Shown here: in pieces, positions 1-5,350 of the stretch | Numbering within the stretch: the stretch's first letter is position 1 | How the letters are laid out: the number at the start of each line of letters is the position of its first letter | Assembly: GCA_015229045.1 (NCBI GenBank) | Contig: JADGCJ010000200.1 | Coordinates: 1-5,456 of the forward strand | Reading direction: 5' to 3' | Length of the DNA stretch: 5,456 nucleotides | Source of the DNA: Magnetococcales bacterium | Lineage (GTDB): Bacteria; Pseudomonadota; Magnetococcia; Magnetococcales; DC0425bin3 | Notes under the pieces: generated by a model | Databases searched by the model: none | What the model saw: the letters and a program-made list of their open reading frames with translations, nothing else | What the model was told of the DNA's origin: nothing | Program-made: the position numbers and the translations under genes

Positions 1-994
1 CCCGGATAACCATCAATACAGTCCGGAAGAGGAGGCCTTTTTAACCACCATCTCCTACACTTTGGCCAGTCTCATCGAGTTGCGCTCCACCAAGATGAGC
101 CTGCAGGAGCAGGAGATGTTTGCCGCGACCTTGCTGGACACCGCACCGGCATTGGTGGTGGTGATCGATGGGCAGGGCAAAATCACCCTTTTCAATCAAG
201 CCTGCCAGCAATTGACCGGTCACAGCGAAAAGAGTGTACTCGGCCAGGACCTGCTGCACCTGTTTGTTCCCGCCGACAACCATGCGGAGGTGCAACGTGT
301 CTGGCAACAACTGCGGGAACAACAGTCCCCCAATCAACACGAATCCTACTGGATCACCCAAGCCGGCGAGCCCCGTCTGATCTCCTGGTCCAATAATCTG
401 GTCCGGCATGCTGATGGCGCCGTGCGCGGGATCATTGCCACCGGCATGGATATCACCGCCCGCAAACAAGCGGAGGAGCGCCTGCACCATCTGGCTGGCC
501 ACGATCCCCTGACCGGCGTGTACAACCGGAGGATGTTCCACGAAACTCTGGCCACCGCCATCGCCTACACCCTGCGCGACGACGGCAAGCTGGCCGTTCT
601 TTATCTGGATCTGGACCATTTCAAGCCGATCAATGATCGTCTCGGCCACGCAGTTGGCGATCAACTGCTGATCGAAGTGGTAACCCGCCTGCAGGCCACC
701 ATTCGCAAATCCGATACCCTGGCCCGGATGGGTGGCGATGAGTTTGCCATCATCCTGACCAACGTTACCGCCCCGATGGTCGTGGAACATGTGGCCAGCA
801 AAATATTGTCGGAGCTTACCGAACCTTTTATCATCCAGGGGGAGATTTGCCGGATCGGCAGCAGTATTGGCATTGCCCTGCTCCCCGATCATGGCCAGGA
901 TGCGCCCCTGCTGCTCAGACGGGCGGATCAGGCCATGTATGCCGCCAAAGAAGCGGGACGCAATCAGTTCCGCTTCGCCCATGCCTCGGCCTGA
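1..994 (+). CDS. Diguanylate cyclase, GAF(end)-PAS-GGDEF, 5'-partial
   Basis: This is the C-terminal part of a signalling enzyme expected to make cyclic di-GMP from two GTP. The frame is open from base 2, so the gene starts outside the window; the TTG at 62 and later ATGs are internal. Numbering the 330 visible residues from base 2: residues 1-30 (acidic SPEEEAF, then a helix ending LASLIELR) look like the end of a GAF domain. Residues about 41-153 form a PAS domain, closing with the typical MDITARKQAEERL linker to the cyclase. The GGDEF domain runs from about 165 (HDPLTGVYNRR) to 323. It contains LDLDHFKPIND (metal/substrate loop), intact GGDEF at 244-248, and the inhibitory I-site RKSD at 235-238, exactly five residues upstream. 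Catalytic activity with product feedback is therefore expected. No EAL domain follows and no membrane segment is visible. The sensed signal is unknown and may depend on missing N-terminal domains. Stop TGA is at 992-994. A functional link to ribF is not evident. Confidence 0.93.
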   Translation, partial: PDNHQYSPEEEAFLTTISYTLASLIELRSTKMSLQEQEMFAATLLDTAPALVVVIDGQGKITLFNQACQQLTGHSEKSVLGQDLLHLFVPADNHAEVQRVWQQLREQQSPNQHESYWITQAGEPRLISWSNNLVRHADGAVRGIIATGMDITARKQAEERLHHLAGHDPLTGVYNRRMFHETLATAIAYTLRDDGKLAVLYLDLDHFKPINDRLGHAVGDQLLIEVVTRLQATIRKSDTLARMGGDEFAIILTNVTAPMVVEHVASKILSELTEPFIIQGEICRIGSSIGIALLPDHGQDAPLLLRRADQAMYAAKEAGRNQFRFAHASA

Positions 995-1058
995 ACCGGG
1001 TACGACGCCATTTTGTGGTGACTTTTCCCCAACCACGGCCAAAAGGGCGATTCATGCA

Positions 1059-1087
1059 TTGACCTGCACTCCCCCTTTCGGTTAACC
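1059..1087 (+). promoter_or_regulatory. Weak candidate promoter for ribF-ileS
   Basis: TTGACC (1059-1064) is a good -35 match. A 17-base spacer leads to TTAACC (1082-1087), a poor -10 match. It lies about 40 bases before the ribF ATG, in the only gap between the GGDEF gene and ribF. No clear rho-independent terminator is seen in 995-1127; the best stem (GTGGT at 1015-1019 with ACCAC at 1032-1036) has a 12-base loop and no T-run. Readthrough from the GGDEF gene is therefore also possible. The call rests on the -35 box and position alone. Confidence 0.2.
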
Positions 1088-1127
1088 TGCCGTTTTTGTG
1101 GGTTAGTCCAGCGTGCTGTTAGACTGT

Positions 1128-2078
1128 ATGCATATCATTCGTGGAATCCAACATCTGCCGCCCCATCTGCGCGGTGCCGCCGTGGTGATCGGCAACTTCG
1201 ATGGCGTGCACCTGGGCCACCAGTCCCTGATGCAGTCGTTGCGGCACCATGCCAGCGCGTTGGGCGGTCTTCCCACCCTGGTGGTCACCTTTGCTCCCCA
1301 TCCGCAAAAGTTGCTCAACCCGGACCAACCTCCAGAGCGAATCACCTCGATCCGTGGCAAAGCCCGCTGGATTGCAGAACAACAGATCGACGGCCTGCTG
1401 GTACTCCATTTTACCCGGCAACTGGCCAGTCTGCGCCCGGAGGACTTTGTGCGACAGATTCTGGTGGAGGGTTTGGACATCCGTGCCGTTCTGGTCGGGA
1501 AAAATTTTCGCTTCGGTGCCTGCGGTGAGGGTCACTGCTCTACCCTGTCTACGCTGGGGCAACAGTACGGTTTTCGCGTCTACTGCCAAACCCTGCTGCG
1601 CGACCCCGGCGAGCTGACCGTCTCCTCCACCCGTATCCGGGAGTTGGTCAAGCAGTGCCGTTTCGCCGAGCTTGTTCCCCTCCTGGGCCGTCCTTTCGAA
1701 ATCGAAGGACGTGTCAACCACGGCCACAAGCGCGGCCACGCCCTGGGCTTTCCGACCGCCAATCTGGTGCTGGCCGATTTTCTGCACCCACCACCCGGCG
1801 TTTATGTGGTCGAGGGCGAGGTCGAGGGGGCATGGTTGCCTGCCGTCGCCAATCTGGGCTTTAATCCCACTTTTGGCGAAAATCGCCTGCGCCTGGAAGT
1901 ACACCTGCTCGCCCCGTGCGGCAACCTGTATCGTAAACTGCTGCGGGTTCGCTTTTTGCACCGCATCCGCGACGAAATCACCTTTGCCAACAGCGATGAC
2001 CTCAAACGACAGATTGCCAGCGATGTCCAAGAGGCGCTACGCTTTTTCAGGAGCTTAAGTTCATACCATGGACTATAA
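1128..2078 (+). CDS. ribF: Bifunctional riboflavin kinase / FAD synthetase
   Basis: RibF phosphorylates riboflavin to FMN and then adenylylates FMN to FAD, in the cytoplasm. The 316-residue product has the usual length and both modules. The N-terminal FMN adenylyltransferase shows GNFDGVHLGH with the HxGH-type motif (26-31), TFAPHP (54-59), GKNFRFGACGEG (124-135) and VSSTRIR (165-171). The C-terminal flavokinase shows GRVNHGHKRGHALGFPTANL (194-213), GVYVVEG (224-230), VANLGFNPTF (240-249) and LEVHLL (256-261), where the conserved Glu of the family sits. I chose ATG 1128 over the in-frame GTG at 1113 because MHIIRGIQHL lines up with the start of E. coli RibF (MKLIRGIHNL); no strong Shine-Dalgarno precedes either. 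The 3' end overlaps the ileS start by 11 bases in another frame. ribF directly before ileS is a common proteobacterial arrangement. No FMN riboswitch or other obvious leader control is seen. Confidence 0.97.
   Translation: MHIIRGIQHLPPHLRGAAVVIGNFDGVHLGHQSLMQSLRHHASALGGLPTLVVTFAPHPQKLLNPDQPPERITSIRGKARWIAEQQIDGLLVLHFTRQLASLRPEDFVRQILVEGLDIRAVLVGKNFRFGACGEGHCSTLSTLGQQYGFRVYCQTLLRDPGELTVSSTRIRELVKQCRFAELVPLLGRPFEIEGRVNHGHKRGHALGFPTANLVLADFLHPPPGVYVVEGEVEGAWLPAVANLGFNPTFGENRLRLEVHLLAPCGNLYRKLLRVRFLHRIRDEITFANSDDLKRQIASDVQEALRFFRSLSSYHGL
2049..2053 (+). promoter_or_regulatory. Ribosome binding site of ileS inside ribF
   Basis: AGGAG lies within the last codons of ribF, 14 bases before the ileS ATG at 2068. 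That spacing is longer than usual, but no closer purine-rich match exists. Because ribF terminates at 2076-2078, past the ileS start, ribosomes finishing ribF would be delivered onto this site. Translational coupling could offset the poor spacing; this is inference. Confidence 0.55.
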
Positions 2079-4881
2079 AAATACCGTGCAACTGCCGTTG
2101 ACCGCTTTTCCCATGCGTGCCAACCTGCCGCAAATGGAACCGGGTATCCTGCAAAAGTGGCAGTCGCTCAACCTGTACCAGCAACTGCGCACCCAGGCCC
2201 AGGCCAAACCGGCCTTCACCCTGCACGATGGTCCCCCCTATGCCAACGGTCACCTGCATATGGGCCATGCCATCAACAAGGTGCTCAAGGATGTGATCGT
2301 CAAGGCCAAGCAGATGCGCGGTTTTGATGCCGATTTTATCCCCGGTTGGGACTGTCACGGCCTGCCCATCGAAACCAATGTGGAACAGGAGCTGAAAAAA
2401 CAGGGCCGCAACAAGGAAGATCTGCCGATCCAGGAATTCCGTCGCCTTTGCCGCAGCTATGCCGAAAAGTGGGTCGATACGCAGCGGGAGGAGTTCAAGC
2501 GCCTGGGGGTGATCGGCAACTGGGAGAATCCCTATCTGACCATGTCCTATCGTTTTGAGGCCGACATTGTCCGCGAGTTGGGCCGTTTCCTTGCCAACGG
2601 CAGTCTTTACAAAGGGGTCAAGCCGGTCTATTGGTGCATCAACGATGTCACTGCGCTGGCCGAAGCGGAGGTGGAGTATCAGGAGCACACCTCGCAATCG
2701 ATTTATGTTGCCTTCCCCCTGGCCGACGGGGCGTCGCTGCCTTTGCCTGCCGAACAGGCCGCCAACCATCCGGTCTCGGTGCTCATCTGGACCACCACCC
2801 CCTGGACCATTCCGGCCAATCTGGCGGTGGCGCTCCATCCGCGCCTGCGTTATGTCGCGGTACAGATCAACGCCGCCGGTCTGCACCCGGCCATCCCGGA
2901 GGGGGCGATCTATCTGCTGGCGGAAGGTCTGCTGGAGAGCACCTTGGCCATTTTCGGTATTCCGGCGGAGCAGACCCGTATTCTTGCCACCTTTGATGGC
3001 GCCGCACTGGAGGGCACCCGTTTTCGCCACCCCTATCTGGAGCAGGATGCGCCCATTCTGCTGGCCGATTATGTCACCCTGGAGGCGGGTACCGGCTGTG
3101 TGCACACCGCCCCTGGTCATGGTCATGATGACTATGCCACCGGGCAACGCTACGGCCTGACCCCCTTCAATCCGGTGGATGACCAGGGCCGCTTTCTCCC
3201 GGAGACGCCCCATTTTGGCGGCATGCCGATCTTCAAGGCCAATCAGGCGGTGATTGATTTGCTGCGCGAACGGGGGCGCCTGCTGGCCCATCGCCCGCTC
3301 AGCCACAGCTATCCGCACTGCTGGCGCTGCCACAAGCCCATCGTCATCCGCACCACGCCGCAATGGTTCATCGCCATGGAGAGCAACCAGTTGCGCGACA
3401 GGGCGCTGGCGGCCATCCGGGCCACGCAGTGGATTCCGGCCTGGGGGGAAGATCGCATCCGCAACATGATTGCCGTGCGCCCGGACTGGTGCGTCTCCCG
3501 GCAACGCACCTGGGGTGTTCCCATCACCATCATCTCCTGCAGCCAGTGTCAGACCAGGGTCACCGACAGCCAGGGTATCGAAGCCATTGCCCAACAGGTC
3601 GAACAACAGAGTGCTGATGTCTGGTTCAACCAGGAGGCCAGCGCCTTTTTGCCGGAGGGTTTCCGCTGCCCGCAGTGCGGCTCCGATCAATTTCACAAAG
3701 AGAATGATATTCTCGATGTCTGGTTTGACTCCGGTGTGACCCATGCGGCGGTTCTGGAGCGGGCCATTCAGGGCGGGGCCAAGCTCAATTGGCCAGCGGA
3801 TCTCTATCTGGAAGGTTCCGATCAGCATCGCGGCTGGTTTCACTCCAGTCTGCTGGCGGCCATTGGCACCCGGCAACAGGCCCCCTACCGTTCGGTACTC
3901 ACGCATGGTTTTGTGGTCGATGGCCAGGGCCGCAAGATGTCCAAATCGCTCGGCAACGTAATCGCCCCGGACAAGGTGATCCAACAGTATGGTGCCGATA
4001 TTTTGCGTTTGTGGGTCACCGCCGAAGACTATTCCGGGGATATTCGCCTCTCCGACGAAATTCTCAAGGGGCTCTCCGACGCCTATCGCCGCATCCGCAA
4101 CACGTTGCGCTTTGTGCTCGGCAATGTGCACGATTTCAGCCCGGCCCAGCATGCCGTGGCGGTCGAGCAACTGCCCGACCTGGACCGTTGGGCGCTCAAC
4201 CGTCTGGCCCTGCTGATCCAGCAGGTGGATGCCGCCTACGAGAGTTATGCCTTCCATCGGGTCTACCAGGATTTGCACTATTTTTGTGCGGTAGACATGG
4301 GCGCATTTTATCTGGACATCCTCAAGGATCGTCTCTACTGCGACGGGCAGGACTCCCTGTCGCGGCGCGCGGCGCAGACTGTCCTCAACCTTATTCTGGA
4401 GGCCCTGGTACGGTTGGTGGCGCCCATTCTCTCCTTTACATCCGAAGAGATTTGGGGCTTCATGGCCGACCCGGCGCAACAGGGGGGAGTTCCCAGAGAA
4501 GCCTCTGTCCATCTGGCTGCCTTTCCGCAGGTTGAGCCGCACTGGCTCATCCCGGAACGGGCTGCGTCCTGGGAGCAGTTGCGCCAGGTGCGGGCCGCTG
4601 TCTATCGCATTCTGGAGCAGGAGCGGTTGGCGAAGCGGATTGGCACCTTCATGGAGATGGAGGTTACGCTCTATGCCAACCCGGAGATGCGGGCACTGCT
4701 CGACAGCTTTGCCGATCTGGCGCGTCTGCTGATTGTTGCGCAGGTGACTGTTCTTGACAGCGCCCAGGCACCTGTCGAGGTTCAACCTTGTGCCGATCTG
4801 CCCGGCCTGCAGTTGACTTTTCGCCGTTCCGAGGGAGTGAAATGTGTGCGTTGCTGGAACTGGTTTGCACCGCATCTCTGA
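2068..4881 (+). CDS. ileS: Isoleucyl-tRNA synthetase, type 1, C-terminal zinc ribbon truncated
   Basis: IleRS charges tRNA-Ile with isoleucine and edits mischarged valine. The 937-residue product aligns from its first residues with E. coli IleRS (MDYKNTVQLPLTAFPMR against MSDYKSTLNLPETGFPMR), which fixes the start. Motifs in order: HIGH-type HMGH (64-67), GWDCHGLPIE (93-102), editing-domain WTTTPWT (241-247) and HTAPGHGHDDY (346-356), CxxC pairs at 491/494 and 534/537 forming a likely zinc site inserted in the catalytic core, DVWFDSG (550-556), LEGSDQHRGWF (581-591), KMSKS (623-627), then the helical anticodon-binding domain. The oddity is at the end. The C-terminal zinc ribbon of this type normally has two CxxC pairs, but here only KCVRCWNW (Cys926, Cys929) remains, followed by FAPHL and TGA. 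Earlier insertions keep total length near the E. coli value (938), so length alone hides the loss. In E. coli the C-terminal zinc peptide contributes to tRNA recognition, so this enzyme may be compromised, may compensate, or may be backed up by another copy. lspA, the frequent downstream partner, is absent here. Confidence 0.97.
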   Translation: MDYKNTVQLPLTAFPMRANLPQMEPGILQKWQSLNLYQQLRTQAQAKPAFTLHDGPPYANGHLHMGHAINKVLKDVIVKAKQMRGFDADFIPGWDCHGLPIETNVEQELKKQGRNKEDLPIQEFRRLCRSYAEKWVDTQREEFKRLGVIGNWENPYLTMSYRFEADIVRELGRFLANGSLYKGVKPVYWCINDVTALAEAEVEYQEHTSQSIYVAFPLADGASLPLPAEQAANHPVSVLIWTTTPWTIPANLAVALHPRLRYVAVQINAAGLHPAIPEGAIYLLAEGLLESTLAIFGIPAEQTRILATFDGAALEGTRFRHPYLEQDAPILLADYVTLEAGTGCVHTAPGHGHDDYATGQRYGLTPFNPVDDQGRFLPETPHFGGMPIFKANQAVIDLLRERGRLLAHRPLSHSYPHCWRCHKPIVIRTTPQWFIAMESNQLRDRALAAIRATQWIPAWGEDRIRNMIAVRPDWCVSRQRTWGVPITIISCSQCQTRVTDSQGIEAIAQQVEQQSADVWFNQEASAFLPEGFRCPQCGSDQFHKENDILDVWFDSGVTHAAVLERAIQGGAKLNWPADLYLEGSDQHRGWFHSSLLAAIGTRQQAPYRSVLTHGFVVDGQGRKMSKSLGNVIAPDKVIQQYGADILRLWVTAEDYSGDIRLSDEILKGLSDAYRRIRNTLRFVLGNVHDFSPAQHAVAVEQLPDLDRWALNRLALLIQQVDAAYESYAFHRVYQDLHYFCAVDMGAFYLDILKDRLYCDGQDSLSRRAAQTVLNLILEALVRLVAPILSFTSEEIWGFMADPAQQGGVPREASVHLAAFPQVEPHWLIPERAASWEQLRQVRAAVYRILEQERLAKRIGTFMEMEVTLYANPEMRALLDSFADLARLLIVAQVTVLDSAQAPVEVQPCADLPGLQLTFRRSEGVKCVRCWNWFAPHL

Positions 4882-4962
4882 CATCCTCGTAGGCTTGGAC
4901 ATATGTGGCACCGATCCTTCTGGATTTTTCCCAAATCTTTAAGCGACTTTGGTCTTTCAGCC

Positions 4963-5049
4963 ATGAAACCTGATAGGGAAGGAAATATGAATTTCTTTTA
5001 TGAATCATATGAATTTTCAGTTAAACCGAATCCATTTCGAGATGTGTAG
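4963..5049 (+). CDS. Doubtful 28-codon ORF
   Basis: ATG at 4963 opens a 28-residue frame ending TAG at 5047-5049. An internal ATG at 4987 has AGGGA (4975-4979) at 7-base spacing and would give a 20-residue peptide, MNFFYESYEFSVKPNPFRDV. It is in the same frame as ileS, separated from it by the TGA at 4879 with no other stop between. The last nine codons and the stop lie inside the 32-bp direct repeat, so part of the peptide is simply repeat sequence. I recognise no family. Chance is the likeliest explanation; the ribosome binding site is the only point in its favour. Confidence 0.12.
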   Translation: MKPDREGNMNFFYESYEFSVKPNPFRDV

Positions 5050-5052
5050 TTT
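5021..5052 (+). repeat. 32-bp direct repeat, copy 1
   Basis: This is a perfect 32-base match to 5220-5251. It begins TTAAACCGAATCC and ends GATGTGTAGTTT, and identity stops sharply on both sides. The two copies are offset by 199 bases in the same orientation and flank the hairpin cluster. A match this long does not arise by chance in so short an interval, so it reflects duplication or a repeated element. Confidence 0.95.
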
Positions 5053-5090
5053 CTTGAGTCTTGATTTGGGCGAAGGCCTGTCAATGGGGT

Positions 5091-5110
5091 CCAGGGGGCT
5101 GGCTCCCTGG
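5091..5110. repeat. GC-rich palindrome, hairpin 1 of 3
   Basis: CCAGGGGGCT is followed directly by GGCTCCCTGG. The arms are complementary at eight of ten positions, with one G-T type wobble and one further imperfect pair near the turn. It is the first of three consecutive hairpins in 5086-5156. Confidence 0.8.
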
Positions 5111-5115
5111 CAGGT

Positions 5116-5132
5116 CCAGGACAGAGTCCTGG
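5116..5132. repeat. GC-rich palindrome, hairpin 2 of 3
   Basis: A perfect 7-bp stem is formed by CCAGGAC (5116-5122) and GTCCTGG (5126-5132) around an AGA triloop. It sits five bases after hairpin 1 and shares the CCAGG...CCTGG outer pairs, suggesting the units are related. Confidence 0.85.
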
Positions 5133-5138
5133 TGGGGT

Positions 5139-5155
5139 TTGGGGCGAAGCCCCAA
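5139..5155. repeat. GC-rich palindrome, hairpin 3 of 3
   Basis: A perfect 7-bp stem is formed by TTGGGGC (5139-5145) and GCCCCAA (5149-5155) around a GAA triloop. It is followed by TAAAATCTTTC, not a continuous T-run, so it is a poor intrinsic terminator on the plus strand and no better on the minus strand. The combination GGGGTCC...GGTGGGGTTTGGGGC resembles multi-hairpin intergenic repeats that I recall from GC-rich proteobacteria; the family name is unknown to me. Confidence 0.85.
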
Positions 5156-5186
5156 TAAAATCTTTCATGTCAATATTTTTTCGATC

Positions 5187-5257
5187 ACAAAAAACTACGT
5201 GTCCCAAAATAGACGCGGTTTAAACCGAATCCATTTCGAGATGTGTAGTTTTTTTGT
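5187..5257. repeat. Inverted repeat enclosing direct-repeat copy 2
   Basis: ACAAAAAACTAC (5187-5198) is inverted as GTAGTTTTTTTGT (5245-5257), complementary over 12 positions with one extra T in the right arm. The arms enclose 46 bases and overlap the end of the 32-bp repeat copy 2. The shape fits a short terminal-inverted-repeat remnant such as a miniature mobile element, or a transcribed hairpin. No target-site duplication is obvious. Confidence 0.5.
5220..5251 (+). repeat. 32-bp direct repeat, copy 2
   Basis: This is identical to 5021-5052. After this copy the sequence runs into further T bases (to 5255), whereas copy 1 is followed by CTTGAG, so the duplicated unit ends at the short T-run. 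Both copies share a TAG at the same internal position. Confidence 0.95.
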
Positions 5258-5263
5258 AACTAT

Positions 5264-5350
5264 TCAGTACCCCTCGTAAAGAGCTCCATGCTCCAACATG
5301 GACGTGATTTGGTATATGGAATTATATCTCGGAAAGACCATATCGATCAT
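5264..5350 (-). CDS. Doubtful 28-codon ORF coupled to the upstream minus-strand gene
   Basis: On the minus strand an ATG (complement of 5348-5350) overlaps the stop of the preceding gene as TGATG. A possible Shine-Dalgarno AGGA lies at 5362-5365, 11 bases upstream. The frame gives MIDMVFPRYNSIYQITSMLE followed by HGALYEGY and a TGA. The initiation context is good, but the last third (from about residue 17) is encoded by the palindrome at 5285-5302, which looks like a dispersed repeat. It may be a gene start cut short by repeat DNA, or chance. No family is recognised. Confidence 0.25.
   Translation of the reverse strand: MIDMVFPRYNSIYQITSMLEHGALYEGY
5285..5302. repeat. Small palindrome, possible degenerate dispersed repeat
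   Basis: TCCATG (5285-5290) pairs perfectly with CATGGA (5297-5302) around CTCCAA. The pattern resembles a decayed copy of the CCCATGCTCC-AGCATGGG type hairpin found between genes in various bacteria. That likeness is from memory and the copy is short. Confidence 0.4.

Larger units (their letters stand above)
4882..5349. other. Gene-poor, AT-richer, repeat-bearing segment after ileS
   Basis: No convincing gene occupies this stretch, and the base composition is clearly more AT-rich than in the three genes to the left, except for the GC-rich hairpin cluster. Bases 4882-5020 show no recognisable element beyond three TATGAAT words (4986, 4999, 5008) and a doubtful 28-codon ORF. No strong rho-independent terminator for ileS was found. 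From 5021 to 5302 lie the repeats listed separately. The pattern fits an intergenic or mobile-element scar rather than a regulatory leader, but no transposase remnant could be identified. Confidence 0.7.

Noticed and set aside
1113..1127. GTG at 1113 as ribF start
   Set aside because: It would add MLLDC before a sequence that already aligns from ATG 1128 with the RibF N-terminus, and it has no better ribosome binding site.
995..1127. Terminator or riboswitch before ribF
   Set aside because: Only weak stems are present (for example 1015-1019 with 1032-1036, loop of 12), with no T-run and no resemblance to an FMN riboswitch, which would also need more space.
2047..4911. A 954-codon open frame on the minus strand across all of ileS
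   Set aside because: It mirrors ileS along its whole length, and similar antisense frames cover the GGDEF gene (41-1042) and ribF (1119-2030). GC-rich third positions suppress stops in the opposite strand. The translation shows no recognisable motif, while the plus-strand products have full sets of family motifs.
5061..5279. 72-codon plus-strand ORF over the hairpin cluster
   Set aside because: It translates palindromic repeats (W/G/R-rich stretch) and then AT-rich DNA, and no family resemblance is seen.
5294..5325. A minus-strand third-frame segment reading P-N-H-V-H-V, reminiscent of REP-associated tyrosine transposases
   Set aside because: The motif is only a few residues, there is no start or upstream domain, and it is encoded by the palindrome at 5285-5302. 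Chance is more likely.
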